Origin: Streptomyces bottropensis ATCC 25435
Lineage (GTDB): Bacteria > Actinomycetota > Actinomycetes > Streptomycetales > Streptomycetaceae
DNA length: 64,000 nt
Direction of reading: 5' to 3'
Assembly: GCF_000383595.1 (NCBI RefSeq)
Contig: NZ_KB911581.1
Coordinates: 248,001-312,000, forward strand
Shown here: positions 17,917-27,786 of the stretch, piece after piece
Numbering within the stretch: position 1 is the stretch's first letter
Layout of the letters: every line of letters starts with the position of its first letter
The notes under the pieces: generated by a model
What the model was told of the DNA's origin: nothing
What the model saw: only the letters and a program-made list of their open reading frames with translations
Database searches by the model: none
Position numbers and translations under genes: made by a program

Positions 17917-18249
17917 TCAGGAGCGGCTGTCCCGCTCCCACCGGTAGAAGCGGTTCGCCATCGCGTCCTTCGGCGAACGCCAGGTGGCCGGGTCGTAGGC
18001 GGTGACGTACGACGACAGCCGTTCGCTGATGGCCCGGAACTCGGGGTGTCCGGCCATCTCGGTGATGACGGGTGTGGGGTCCCGCTCGGACTCGACGAGG
18101 TGGATGTACACGTCGTCGAACTGGAAGAGGCTGCGCCGGGAGACCCCGATGAGGTGCGGCAGCTCACCCCGGTCGGACTCCTCGAAGATCTTGGCGATGT
18201 CCGGGGCCGACCCCGGGGCCATCCGGGCGACGATCAGGGACTGGTGCAT
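17917..18249 (-). CDS. TcmI-type polyketide cyclase (WhiE ORFVII-like)
   Basis: 110-aa ferredoxin-like cyclase of the TcmI family, which sets late ring closures in aromatic polyketides. Typical features: N-terminal MHQSLIVARM strand, DDVYIHLVE, HPEFRAISERLSSYV, and the ending TWRSPKDAMANRFYRWE. GGAGA lies 8 nt upstream of ATG. Last gene of the whiE-type operon, followed by the shared terminator. By analogy with whiE it acts after the aromatase/cyclase on the spore-pigment polyketide chain. Confidence 0.93.
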   Translation of the reverse strand: MHQSLIVARMAPGSAPDIAKIFEESDRGELPHLIGVSRRSLFQFDDVYIHLVESERDPTPVITEMAGHPEFRAISERLSSYVTAYDPATWRSPKDAMANRFYRWERDSRS

Positions 18250-18298
18250 ACGGTGTTCTCCGTCCGGCTCGTTCGGTCGGCGCGCGATCGCTCGGCGC

Positions 18299-19037
<739 letters not shown>

Positions 19038-19106
19038 GCGGTTCTCCTTGGTGCGTCGGTGGTGCGTGGTGAGGGGGGTGTGGCGCGGGGGTGCGGTGAG
19101 GGGCGG

Positions 19107-20357
19107 TCAGGAGGCGCCGCCGGGGCCGAGCCGCAGCACCAGCGCCGCGTTCGACCCCATGAGGCCCCGGCTGAGGACCAGGGCCGTGCGCGGCTCGGCG
19201 GCGCGGGCGGTGCCGGTGACGAGGTCGAGGTCGTGGCAGACGTCGAAGACGTTGGGGGTGGGCGGGATCACGCGGTGCTCCATCGCGAGCACGGCCGCCG
19301 CGATGTCCAGCACGGCCGCCGCGCCGTTGCCCCGGCCGATGGCGGTCTTCGGCGCCGTGACGGGGACGCGGGTGCCGTGCGCGCCGAGGGCGTCCGTGAT
19401 CGCCAGCGCCTCCGCACGGTCCGCCGCCGGTACGCCGAGGGCGTCGGCGAAGACCACGTCGATCTCCTCCGGGGCGCAGCCGGCCTCCTCCAGGGCGACC
19501 CGGACGGCCTCGGCGAGGCCCGCCCGGGACTCCTCCCAGCGGGAGGCGCCGGTGAAGGTGGCCGCGTGGCCCGCGAGGAGGGCCCGCACGGGCGCGCCCC
19601 GTTCCCGGGCCGTGTCCTCGGCCTCCACGACGAGCATCGCGCCGCCCTCGGCGGGGACGAACCCGCAGGCCGCGGCGGTGAACGGGCGGTAGGCGCGGGC
19701 CGGGTCGTCGACGGTGCTCAGCTCCTCGTAGCCGAGCTGGCAGACCACCGAGTAGGGGGCGAGCGGCGCCTCGGTCGCGCCGGCCACCATCACGTCCGTG
19801 CCGCGCCGCACGGCCCGTGCCGCGTGCGCCACGGCGTCCAGCCCGCCGGCCTCGTCGGAGGCGATGACCCCGCAGGGGCCCTTGAAGCCGCGGCGGATGG
19901 AGATCTGGCCGGTGCTCGCCGCGTAGAACCAGGCGATGGACTGGTACGGGCCCACGAAGCGGCTGCCCTTGGACCACAGCTGCTGCAGTTCCCGCTGCCC
20001 GAACTCGCCGCCGCCGGAGCCGGCCGCGGTGACCACGCCCACCGAGAACGGCGCGGCGTCGGTCTCGGGCCGGTCCAGGCGGGCGTCGTCGAGCGCCTGG
20101 TCGGCTGCGGCCATCGCGAAGTGCGTGAAGCGGTCGGTCTGGACGAGGTAGCGCTCCTCGACCGCCGACGGCGGATCGAAGTTGCGGACCTCGCCCGCCA
20201 CCCGCAGCGGCAGATGCTCGCAGCCCTCGCGGGTGACCCGGTCCAGGACGCTGATGCCCTCCCTGGTGGACTTCCAGAACGTCTCGGTGCTCGTTCCGTT
20301 GGGCGCGACCACGCCGATTCCGGTGACGGCCGCGCGCCGAGGACGCCGTTCGCTCAT
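19107..20357 (-). CDS. Ketosynthase chain-length factor, KS-beta (WhiE ORFIV-like)
   Basis: 416-aa thiolase-fold partner of KS-alpha that sets chain length. The active-site Cys is replaced: the equivalent position is Glu169 within [10 protein letters not shown], aligned with Cys169 of KS-alpha. Many CLFs have Gln here, and Glu is less usual. The protein otherwise keeps the family landmarks ([46 protein letters not shown]). Its ATG overlaps the KS-alpha stop by 4 bp (ATGA), giving 1:1 translational coupling. 69 bp separate it from the ACP gene. Confidence 0.95.
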   Translation of the reverse strand: MSERRPRRAAVTGIGVVAPNGTSTETFWKSTREGISVLDRVTREGCEHLPLRVAGEVRNFDPPSAVEERYLVQTDRFTHFAMAAADQALDDARLDRPETDAAPFSVGVVTAAGSGGGEFGQRELQQLWSKGSRFVGPYQSIAWFYAASTGQISIRRGFKGPCGVIASDEAGGLDAVAHAARAVRRGTDVMVAGATEAPLAPYSVVCQLGYEELSTVDDPARAYRPFTAAACGFVPAEGGAMLVVEAEDTARERGAPVRALLAGHAATFTGASRWEESRAGLAEAVRVALEEAGCAPEEIDVVFADALGVPAADRAEALAITDALGAHGTRVPVTAPKTAIGRGNGAAAVLDIAAAVLAMEHRVIPPTPNVFDVCHDLDLVTGTARAAEPRTALVLSRGLMGSNAALVLRLGPGGAS

Positions 20358-21622
20358 CGTGTCTTCTCCCTCGGCAGGCTCATGACCACCGCGGACTGGA
20401 ACCCGCCGAACCCGCTGCCCACGGAGAGCACGTTGGTCAGCTTCCGCTCACGGGCGACGCGCGGCACGTAGTCCAGGTCGCACTCGGGGTCCGGGGTCTG
20501 GTAGTTCGCGGTGGGCGGGACGACCTGGTGGGCCAGGGCCAGCGCACAGGCGACGACCTCGATCGCGCCGATCGCGCCCAGCGAGTGGCCCACCATGGAC
20601 TTGATGGAACTCATGGGCGTGTCGTAGGCGTGCGCGCCGAGCGTCCGTTTGACGGCGGCCGTCTCGTGCCGGTCGTTCTGCTTGGTGCCCGAGCCGTGCG
20701 CGTTGACGTAGTCGACGTCCGTGCGGTCGATCCTGGCGTGGTCGAGGGCGTCCTCGATGGCCCGCGCCATCTCCAGCCCCTCGCTGGTCAGACCGGTCAT
20801 GTGGTAGGCGTTGCCGAAGGTGGCGTAGCCCCCGATCTCGCAGTACACGTGGGCGCCGCGGGCCCGTGCGTGTGCCAGCTCCTCCAGGACGAGTACGGCA
20901 CCGCCCTCGCCCATGACGAACCCGTTGCGGTCGGCGTCGAAGGGGCGCGAGGCGTGGGCCGGGTCGTCGTTGTCGGGGGAGGTGGCCTTGATCGCGTCGA
21001 AGCAGGCCATGGTGATCGGGGAGATCGGCGAGTCCGAGGCACCGGCTATGCAGATGTCGGCCCGGCCCTCCTCGATCGTGTGGAAGGCGTACCCGACGGC
21101 GTCGAGCCCCGAGGTGCAGCCGGTGGAGACGGTCTGCACCGGCCCGCGCGCCTCGAAGCGCTCCGCGACCGTCGAGGCCAGGGTGCTCGGCGCGAACGCC
21201 CGGTGCAGATGCGGACCGGCCTCCCGGTGGTCCACGTCCCAGCGCTGACCGTGATGGCTGACCAGGACGTAGTCGTGCTCCAGCCGGGTGGTGCCACCGA
21301 CCGCCGTGCCCAGGGAGACACCGACCCGCCAGGGGTTCTCCGAGGCGAGGTCGAGCCCGGAGTCCCGGATCGCCTCCTCACCGGCCACCAGGGCGAACTG
21401 GATGTACCGGTCGCAGCGGGCGACCAGCTCCGCGTCCAGTCCGTGGGCCGCCGGGTCGAAGTCGCACTCGGCGGCGATCCGCGAACGCAGCCCGGACGGG
21501 TCGAAGAAGGTGATGCCACGTGTCGCCGTGCGACCGTCGGCCAGCAGGTCCCAGAACGCCGGGACACCGATGCCGCCCGGAGCGACGATGCCTATGCCGG
21601 TGACCGCCACGCGCCTGGTCAT
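20354..21622 (-). CDS. Beta-ketoacyl synthase, KS-alpha (WhiE ORFIII-like)
   Basis: 422-aa catalytic ketosynthase of the minimal PKS. Active-site Cys169 lies in [13 protein letters not shown], with the catalytic His residues in [12 protein letters not shown] and [12 protein letters not shown]. It forms a heterodimer with the CLF and condenses malonyl-ACP units. Start ATG 21622 overlaps the cupin stop by ATGA, and its own stop overlaps the CLF start in the same way, so cupin, KS-alpha and CLF are translationally coupled. A much longer in-frame extension upstream exists but runs through the cupin gene on a different frame and is rejected. Confidence 0.96.
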   Translation of the reverse strand: MTRRVAVTGIGIVAPGGIGVPAFWDLLADGRTATRGITFFDPSGLRSRIAAECDFDPAAHGLDAELVARCDRYIQFALVAGEEAIRDSGLDLASENPWRVGVSLGTAVGGTTRLEHDYVLVSHHGQRWDVDHREAGPHLHRAFAPSTLASTVAERFEARGPVQTVSTGCTSGLDAVGYAFHTIEEGRADICIAGASDSPISPITMACFDAIKATSPDNDDPAHASRPFDADRNGFVMGEGGAVLVLEELAHARARGAHVYCEIGGYATFGNAYHMTGLTSEGLEMARAIEDALDHARIDRTDVDYVNAHGSGTKQNDRHETAAVKRTLGAHAYDTPMSSIKSMVGHSLGAIGAIEVVACALALAHQVVPPTANYQTPDPECDLDYVPRVARERKLTNVLSVGSGFGGFQSAVVMSLPREKTR

Positions 21623-22071
21623 GAGCGGACCTGAGGCCGCTCGGCCCGTCCGGCGTGGGCCGCCTCCACCGGGATCGGTACGCCGTTCGCGTCCTCGGTG
21701 TCGACGTGGCCGAGCGGCGGGCTCGGGGCCAGCGGGCCGAGGTGGAAGACCATGCGGGCCTCCACCTTGCCGACGTTGCGGAACCGGTGCCGCATGTGGG
21801 CGGGGATCAACAGCCCCTGCTCCGGCCGGAGTCGGTGGGGCTCGCCGTCGAGGTCCACCTCCAGCTGTCCGCAGATGACGTAGATGAACTCCTCGGAGTA
21901 CGGGTGGTAGTGCTCGGCGATGCGGTCGCCGGGCGCCACGATGGCCACGCCCATGAAACCGCTGGTGGAGCCGACCGTGGAGGGGGTCAACATGGCGCGC
22001 AGATCGCCGCCGCGCCGGGTGTTGGGCTCGACCTCGCTGACATCCACGATGCCGGGATGGCGATTGATCAC
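21619..22071 (-). CDS. Cupin-domain protein (WhiE ORFII-like)
   Basis: 150-aa single cupin. Cupin motif 1 reads [21 protein letters not shown] and motif 2 [15 protein letters not shown], with His and Glu residues for metal binding. WhiE ORFII and its relatives are conserved in spore-pigment clusters, and the exact step is not known; a cyclisation or oxygenation role is usually proposed. It starts after a 110-bp gap from ORFI that holds a hexanucleotide repeat, and overlaps the KS-alpha start. Confidence 0.92.
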   Translation of the reverse strand: MINRHPGIVDVSEVEPNTRRGGDLRAMLTPSTVGSTSGFMGVAIVAPGDRIAEHYHPYSEEFIYVICGQLEVDLDGEPHRLRPEQGLLIPAHMRHRFRNVGKVEARMVFHLGPLAPSPPLGHVDTEDANGVPIPVEAAHAGRAERPQVRS

Positions 22072-22101
22072 GACGTTCCTCCGAACATGAGCTGAGTCGA
22101 A

Positions 22102-22136
22102 CGGGTGCGGGTGCGGGTGCGGGTGCGGGTGCGGGG
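22102..22136. repeat. GGGTGC hexanucleotide repeat between ORFI and ORFII
   Basis: About five to six copies of GGGTGC in the spacer between the ORFI stop and the ORFII start. On the transcribed strand this is a C-rich ACCCGC tract. A slippage-prone spacer inside an operon could alter mRNA processing or termination, but no function is established. Confidence 0.6.
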
Positions 22137-22185
22137 ACGGGGCGGGGGCGTGCGGCGCTGCCGCACGGCCCCGGGTTCCGGGGGA

Positions 22186-23340
22186 TCAGGCGTCGGGCGC
22201 CCGGCGGTCGGTGACGAGTTCCATGCGGGCGACCGTGAGCAGGCGGGCGGAGGCGCCGCCCCTCGGCGTGCCGTCCGCGCCGAGGGCGCCGCCGTCCAGC
22301 AGCGCGGTCAGTTCGGCCGCGCGGGCGCGGTCGGCGAGACCGAGCACGGGGCCGGGGTCGTTGTCGATGCCGCCGCGCACGTCGACCAGCCGCACCACGA
22401 TGTCGTCGCGCTGGAAGATCGTGCTGCGCAGCACCGGCCCCTGCGGGTCGTCCGCCGCCGCCTCGTCCTGCCGGGCGAGCAGCTCGGCCAGCCGCAGACC
22501 GCAGCCCTCGCGGGCCGGGTAGTACAGCGCGTGCCGTACCGCGTCCGGGCTCTCCTGGCCGGCCGTCACGTGGTGGACGGCGGGGAGCGCCGCGCGGGTG
22601 AAGAAGACCCGGGCGGAGTCGGGGTCGTCGAGGTCCCGGTCCTGCTCCAGATAGGGGTTGATGGCCTCCTCGACGGCCCGCACCTCGGGCTGCCGGGCGA
22701 CGTGCCGCAGCGCGGCGAGCAGGTCGCCCCGGACCTCGACGGCCCGGACCACCCGGTTGCCGTGCATGAACAGGGACGTGCGGCACAGCCGGGTGGTGTC
22801 GTCGACCTTCGGCTCCGGCGCGGCGTAGTCGGCGAGGATCCTGGCGACCTTCTCCTCGCTGCCCGGCTTGACCGTGAAGGTGAGCGCGTGCCGGATCAGA
22901 CCGTCGCCGATGCGGGGGGAGGTCTGCAGGCGGCGCTTGCCGGCGTCTGCGTCGACGGCCGGGCCGCCGGTCTCGCGGACGATGTGGAAGCGCAGCGAGC
23001 GGGTGTCCCGGACGCAGTTGTGCAGCGGCTTGACCATGTCCACGTGTTCCTCGCTGTTCACCCAGGTGAGGAACGGCGGGGCACTCTCCCACTCACTGGT
23101 GATGAGCCACTGGGAGGGGTTCTCGATGGACTGGCACAGCTGGTCGCTGACATGTCCGGGCACGGAGGCGACCTGGTTGCACAGCTGCTCGTACGCCTCC
23201 AGGAACTGCTGCTGGGCACCGTCGTAGACGTCCACGAGGAGGACGACACGGAGCCGGGAGCCGTCGAAGACGGACTGGGAGACCCGCTGCGACACCTGTC
23301 GCTTCAGCGTCTCCGTAAGACGTTCGGACGTGGTGGTCAT
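22186..23340 (-). CDS. Antibiotic biosynthesis monooxygenase-like protein (WhiE ORFI-like)
   Basis: 384-aa protein with ABM/SchB-type dimeric alpha+beta-barrel features: [21 protein letters not shown] and [18 protein letters not shown] in the N-terminal half, then two more repeats of the fold ([38 protein letters not shown]). It is the first gene of the ORFI-VII block as in whiE. The start at 23340 is set by GAGGAG upstream; longer in-frame starts would read into the promoter region. Role inferred: oxidation or cyclisation of the polyketide. Preceded by 597 bp of intergenic DNA that probably carries its sporulation-dependent promoter. Confidence 0.9.
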   Translation of the reverse strand: MTTTSERLTETLKRQVSQRVSQSVFDGSRLRVVLLVDVYDGAQQQFLEAYEQLCNQVASVPGHVSDQLCQSIENPSQWLITSEWESAPPFLTWVNSEEHVDMVKPLHNCVRDTRSLRFHIVRETGGPAVDADAGKRRLQTSPRIGDGLIRHALTFTVKPGSEEKVARILADYAAPEPKVDDTTRLCRTSLFMHGNRVVRAVEVRGDLLAALRHVARQPEVRAVEEAINPYLEQDRDLDDPDSARVFFTRAALPAVHHVTAGQESPDAVRHALYYPAREGCGLRLAELLARQDEAAADDPQGPVLRSTIFQRDDIVVRLVDVRGGIDNDPGPVLGLADRARAAELTALLDGGALGADGTPRGGASARLLTVARMELVTDRRAPDA

Positions 23341-23937
23341 CCTGCGCACATCTCCTCGGTGGGGGGCGGGGACGGACGTATGTCGGCCGGATCGGCGTGA
23401 CGTCGGCGTGCCTCGATCCTGGGCCCGCCCCATCCGGCGCGCGACTCGTATGCACTGCGCGGGTGACCGGTGCGCCACTCGGGTGAAGGGTGGTGTGCCG
23501 CCCGGTGCCCGGCCGGGCCACCACACCGCGCGGCCGGTCACGGGGGCCGGTCACGGCGGCTGCCGGCGCCCGGCAGGGGGCGGGCCGCGCTCGCGGGAGG
23601 GTCCGCGCCGGTCCTCCCGCGGCGCACCGCGCAGGGCCGTCGCCCCCCGGGCTTCTCGTGACCGTCGCCCAGGACCCCTCGTCCCGCTGCCGGCACCGTC
23701 GGCACTGCCGACGCCTCGTCAGCCGGGGTGAGGAGCACAGGATGTGATGTCCCGTCAGCTCGGAGTGTCCCGGCCGCCACGCGAGACCGTCAGTGGGTGA
23801 ATCCGGCGACCGGGCGCGCGAGTTCGGCCCGGAGCCGCGACGGCGTACGGCGGTGCGCACCGCACGATGGCGGGCACCGCATGACGCGGCCGGCCGGCCC
23901 GGGGTGTCCCGGGGCCGGCCGGCCGTGTGAGGTGGGG
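23341..23937. other. 597-bp region between the hydroxylase and whiE ORFI
   Basis: No convincing gene on either strand; open frames here are Arg/Pro-rich and lack ribosome-binding sites. It most likely contains the promoter for ORFI-ORFVII and the terminator of the hydroxylase gene, although I see no long perfect hairpin. In Streptomyces coelicolor the corresponding intergenic region carries divergent promoters, but here both genes point the same way. Confidence 0.4.
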
Positions 23938-25641
23938 TCAGGCCGTCGCCAGCAGGGTGGTCAGGGCCTCGCGCAGGGCGGACTCGGCGTCCGGGACCGC
24001 CCCCGGCGAACGCCACGCCACGAACCCGTCGGGCCGTACGAGTACGGCGCCCGCGGCCGTCGTCCCGTGCGCGGCCGCCCAGTCCGTGTCGCCCTCCGGG
24101 GCCAGCTCGGCGTCGGGCCCCGTGCCGAAACGGTACGAGGCCAGGGGGACGGACATGGCCTCGGCGAGGCGGAGCGCGGCCGCGTGCCAGCTGCCCGGTC
24201 CGCCGGCTGGTCCGCCGGCCGTGGCGTCCGCGTCGCTCAGCAGGACGAGGGAGCGTTCGTAGAGGTCCAGGGTCGAGATGCTCTCGCCCTGGTGCCGTAC
24301 CGCCAGATGGGGGGCCCGGCTGCCGGGTTCGCCGGTCAGGTCGAGGCGTTCGGGGACGACCGGCGCGGTGGGGTCGGTGCCGAGGACGGCTCCCTGCGGA
24401 TAGCGGTAGCCGAGCGCCACGTTGAGGATGCCGCGCTGCGGGCCCCCGCCGCCGCCGACGCCGGGGGCCGGGGCGAAACCGGGGTGGCTGTGTTCGACCG
24501 ACCGGGCGGCGGCGCGGGCGCTGGTGGCCTCCGCGACCGGGCGGCGCTCGGCGTCGTACGAGGCCAGCAGCCCCTCGCCGGCCCAGCCGCCGAGGACCGC
24601 CGCGAGCTTCCAGGCGAGGTTGTGCGCGTCCTGGATCCCGGTGTTGGAGCCGAAGGCCCCGGTCGGGGACATCTCGTGGGCGGAGTCGCCGGCCAGGAAG
24701 ACCCGCCCCGACCGGTAGCCGCGGGCGACGCGCTGGGCCGCGTGCCAGGGTGCCTTGCCGGTGATCCGGACGTCGAGGTCGGCGACCCCGACCGCGCGGC
24801 GGATGTGCTCGGCACACCGCTCCTCGGTGAACTCCTCCAGCGTTTCGCCGTGTTCCGGGTGCCAGGGCAGGTGGAAGACCCAGTTCTCCCGGTTGTCCAC
24901 GGGCAGCAGCGCCCCGTCGGCGTCCGGGTTCGTCAGGTAGCAGACGATGAAGCGGCGCTCGCCCACGACCTCGGCGAGGTCGCGGGAGCGGAAGGTGACG
25001 CTCACGTTGTGGAACAGGTCGCCGGGGCCGCTCTGGCCGATGCCGAGCTGTTCGCGGACGGGACTGCGGGGGCCGTCGGCGGCGATGAGGTACTGCGCGC
25101 GGATGGTGGTGTGCTCGCCCGTCTCCCGGCTCTTGACGATCGCGGTGACACCGGAGGGGTCGCTGTCGAACGACATCATCTCGGTGGCGTACCGCAGATC
25201 GCCGCCGAGCCGCTCGGCGTGCTCGAACAGCACCGGCTCCAGGTCGTTCTGGCTGCACAGACACCAGGAGCTGGGGCTGAAACGGGCGAGTCCGCCGCCC
25301 GCGTCGATCTCCTTGAACAGCCACTCGCCCGCGTCCCCGACCAGGGTGGGCGTCTGCAGGATGCCGTGGTTGCCGGCCAGCGTGGCGGCGGCCCGCCGGA
25401 TGCCGGACTCGACGCCGGCCGCCCGGAACACCTCCATCGTGCGGACGTTGTTGCCCCGGCCGCGCGGATGGATGGAGGTGCCCGTGTGCCGCTCCACCAG
25501 CGTGTGCGGCACCCCGAGCCGGCCCAGGAACACCGAGGCCGACAGGCCGACGAGAGACCCCCCGACGATCAGGACCGGGACTTCGTGGGTCGCGGCGCCG
25601 GTGGGACCGGTCCGCTCGGGGCTCTGTTTCTTCGCGTTCAT
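23938..25641 (-). CDS. FAD-dependent aromatic polyketide hydroxylase (WhiE ORFVIII-like)
   Basis: 567-aa class A flavoprotein monooxygenase of the PgaE/RdmE group. FAD-binding GGSLVGLSASVFLGR near the N terminus, DGPRSPVRE (DG motif) in the middle, and GRVFLAGDSAHEMSPTGAFG (GD motif) for the ribityl contact, followed by the C-terminal thioredoxin-like domain. TGGAG is 8 nt upstream of ATG. In the S. coelicolor whiE locus ORFVIII is divergent from ORFI; here it is codirectional and 600 bp upstream, so the cluster arrangement differs. It should hydroxylate the pigment chromophore. Confidence 0.92.
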   Translation of the reverse strand: MNAKKQSPERTGPTGAATHEVPVLIVGGSLVGLSASVFLGRLGVPHTLVERHTGTSIHPRGRGNNVRTMEVFRAAGVESGIRRAAATLAGNHGILQTPTLVGDAGEWLFKEIDAGGGLARFSPSSWCLCSQNDLEPVLFEHAERLGGDLRYATEMMSFDSDPSGVTAIVKSRETGEHTTIRAQYLIAADGPRSPVREQLGIGQSGPGDLFHNVSVTFRSRDLAEVVGERRFIVCYLTNPDADGALLPVDNRENWVFHLPWHPEHGETLEEFTEERCAEHIRRAVGVADLDVRITGKAPWHAAQRVARGYRSGRVFLAGDSAHEMSPTGAFGSNTGIQDAHNLAWKLAAVLGGWAGEGLLASYDAERRPVAEATSARAAARSVEHSHPGFAPAPGVGGGGGPQRGILNVALGYRYPQGAVLGTDPTAPVVPERLDLTGEPGSRAPHLAVRHQGESISTLDLYERSLVLLSDADATAGGPAGGPGSWHAAALRLAEAMSVPLASYRFGTGPDAELAPEGDTDWAAAHGTTAAGAVLVRPDGFVAWRSPGAVPDAESALREALTTLLATA

Positions 25642-25762
25642 CGCTCAACTCCAGCGCGTCGTGTCCGCCGACTCGGCCGGATGCGGCCGGGGCTTCATCC
25701 ATGCCCCGCACCACCCACCGGAGCGCAGGCTTCACCCGCTTAGAGGGCAGGTCCCGTCCGCT

Positions 25763-25790
25763 CGGGTACTCGGGTGCGGATGAGTACCCG
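25763..25790. promoter_or_regulatory. Inverted repeat in the hydroxylase/membrane-protein divergent region
   Basis: Perfect 9-bp arms CGGGTACTC (25763-25771) and GAGTACCCG (25782-25790) around 10 nt. Each arm contains GGGTAC, which resembles the -10 element of sigma-B/sigma-F-type promoters on both strands. It lies about 120 bp before the hydroxylase start and 40 bp before the small membrane protein. Operator or paired promoter; I see no matching GTTT -35 on the hydroxylase strand. Confidence 0.35.
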
Positions 25791-25830
25791 CGCTCTGTCC
25801 GGCCGAAGGGCGCGACGGCAGGCTGAGGTC

Positions 25831-26244
25831 ATGAGCCAACGACTCCTGAGATCCGTTCCCGCACCGCTGCCGGCCCTGGTGACGGCGGTGGCCTCCCTGA
25901 CGATGTGGGCCGCCTGGCTGGGCTGGGACCAGCGGCGCGACCTGCACCCCGACGGCTCGTCGAGCGGCCCGTACGAGCCGTGGCAGGTGATCGGCCTGGT
26001 GCTGACGCTGCTCGTCCCGGTGGTCTGGGCGGCGTCCCGGGGACACATCGCGAGCGCCGTCGTCGGCACCACGGCCGGGCTGACCTCGGCCTCCTTCTAC
26101 GACTGGTCCGACGACGCCAGCGGCCTCTTCGTCATCGGCGTCATGATGGTGGCGCTGGGGACCGCCGCCATGACCACGGCCCTGTCCTTCCTGGCCGCGT
26201 CCATCTGGCGGCGGCCTCAGCCGACGGCGCCCGTCACGTCGTAG
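25831..26244 (+). CDS. Small membrane protein of unknown function
   Basis: 137-aa protein with four hydrophobic segments (LPALVTAVASLTMWAAWLGW, WQVIGLVLTLLVPVVWAA, ASAVVGTTAGLTSASFY, LFVIGVMMVALGTAAMTTAL). The ATG at 25831 follows GAGG closely. It is convergent with the Baeyer-Villiger-type monooxygenase gene and their 3' ends overlap by 28 bp. High third-position GC supports coding. No family recognised. Confidence 0.7.
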   Translation: MSQRLLRSVPAPLPALVTAVASLTMWAAWLGWDQRRDLHPDGSSSGPYEPWQVIGLVLTLLVPVVWAASRGHIASAVVGTTAGLTSASFYDWSDDASGLFVIGVMMVALGTAAMTTALSFLAASIWRRPQPTAPVTS

Positions 26245-27785
26245 GCCTCGGGGTCGAACCGCGCCAGCCGTCGGCGCATCCGGCCCGTGGACCAGGGCCA
26301 GCTGAAGCTGTTGACGCCGTTGTCGTCGAGGTAGTAGCTGGAGCAGCCGTCCGCGGCGTAGACGGTGGACGGCAGCGCCTGCCGCACCTCGGCGTGGAAC
26401 GCCGCCTGCACCTCGGGCCGTACGTCCATGCTGGTCAGGCCCGCCGAGCGGAAGTGCCGCACCGCGCCCGTCACATAGTCGAGCTGGGCTTCGAGGACCG
26501 CGTACGCGGAGGAGTGGCCGGTGCCGAGATGCGGTCCGAGGAGGACGAACGCGTTGGGGAAGCCGCTGACGGTGGTGCCGAGGTAGGCGTCCGGGCTGCC
26601 CTTCCAGTGGTCGTCGAGGCAGGCCCCGTCGGCGTCGAACACGCGACGCGCGATGGGCATGTCGAGGATGTGGAAGCCGGTGCCCAGGATGATCGTGTCG
26701 ACGTCCGCGCGGCTGCCGTCGGCGCCGATGACACGGCTGCCCTCGACGGCTTTGACGGCCGTGGCGTGCACGGTGACGTTGGGCCTGGTCAGCGCCTGAT
26801 AGTAGGTGTTGGAGAACAGCAGCCGTTTGCAGCCCGGCGTGTAGTCGGGGGTCAGCGCCCGCCGCAGCGCCGGGTCCTTGACGGTGGCCCGCAGGTGGAG
26901 CGTGCCGACCTTCTGCACGGCCCGCAGGAGGGCCGGGTGGCGGAAGCCGACGCCGAGGGTCTCCAGCGCCGCGTACTCCGCCCGGCGCAGGGCCCGTTGG
27001 GCTCCGGGCAGGCTCCGCAGCAGCCATCGTTCGGCGCGCGGCACCGGGTGGTCGGGCTTGGGCAGCACCCACTGGGCGGTCCGCTGGAACAGGTGCAGCC
27101 GTCCGACGCCGGGCTGGACGGCGGGCACGAACTGCACCGCCGAGGCGCCGCTGCCGACGACGGCCACCCGGGCGCCGGTCAGGTCGTGGTCGTGGCGCCA
27201 GCGCGAGGAGTGGAAGACCTCGCCGGGGAAGTCGGCGAGGCCGGGCAGGTCGGGGAGCCGGGGTTCGTGCCAGGGCCCGGCGGCGGCTATCAGGAACCGG
27301 GCCGTGTAGCGGTCCCGGCTGGTCTCGACGTGCCAGCGGGCCTCGGCCCGGTTCCACCGCGCCCGGGTGACCTCGGTGCCGTAGCGGATGAGCGGGGTGA
27401 CGCCGTACGCCGCCGCCGTGTCGCGGAGGTAGGCGCGGATCTCGGGCTGGCCGGCGAAGGCGCGCGTCCACTCCGGGTTGGGTGCGAAGGAGTACGAGTA
27501 CAGGGCGGAGGGCACGTCGCAGGCGCAGCCCGGGTAGGTGTTGTCGCGCCAGGTGCCGCCCAGGTCGTCCGCCTTCTCGACGACGACCAGATCGCGCACT
27601 CCCGCCTCGCGCAGTCTGATGGCGGCGCCGATGCCGGAGAGACCACTGCCGATGACCAGCGCCTCGACGTGGCGGGTCTCGCGGGTGACGGTTCCGGCCG
27701 GGCTCGCGGGGGCTTCGGGGTTCGCGGGACGCTCGGGGCCGCCTGGGATGGCGGGGCTGTCTGGGCTGCCTTCGGGCCGGGGCAT
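26217..27785 (-). CDS. Flavin-containing Baeyer-Villiger-type monooxygenase
   Basis: 522-aa FAD/NADPH monooxygenase. Rossmann motif IGSGLSGIGAA, then GGTWRDNTYPGCACD (flavin contact of BVMOs), the fingerprint FPGEVFHSSRW (FxGxxxHxxxW), and a second Rossmann motif AVVGSGASA for NADPH. The last part (DGCSSYYLDDNG ... WPWSTGRM) is typical of cyclohexanone- or steroid-type BVMOs. Starts 1 bp after the patatin stop, so it is the second gene of a two-gene operon under the TetR regulator. It likely oxidises a ketone to an ester that the upstream lipase-like protein could then cleave; this pairing is inference. Confidence 0.88.
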   Translation of the reverse strand: MPRPEGSPDSPAIPGGPERPANPEAPASPAGTVTRETRHVEALVIGSGLSGIGAAIRLREAGVRDLVVVEKADDLGGTWRDNTYPGCACDVPSALYSYSFAPNPEWTRAFAGQPEIRAYLRDTAAAYGVTPLIRYGTEVTRARWNRAEARWHVETSRDRYTARFLIAAAGPWHEPRLPDLPGLADFPGEVFHSSRWRHDHDLTGARVAVVGSGASAVQFVPAVQPGVGRLHLFQRTAQWVLPKPDHPVPRAERWLLRSLPGAQRALRRAEYAALETLGVGFRHPALLRAVQKVGTLHLRATVKDPALRRALTPDYTPGCKRLLFSNTYYQALTRPNVTVHATAVKAVEGSRVIGADGSRADVDTIILGTGFHILDMPIARRVFDADGACLDDHWKGSPDAYLGTTVSGFPNAFVLLGPHLGTGHSSAYAVLEAQLDYVTGAVRHFRSAGLTSMDVRPEVQAAFHAEVRQALPSTVYAADGCSSYYLDDNGVNSFSWPWSTGRMRRRLARFDPEAYDVTGAVG

Positions 27786-27786
27786 C

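Noticed and set aside
21623..23092. Long 5' extension of KS-alpha in the same frame
   Set aside because: Runs antisense-like through the cupin and ORFI genes in another frame; ATGA overlap and homology fix the start at 21622.
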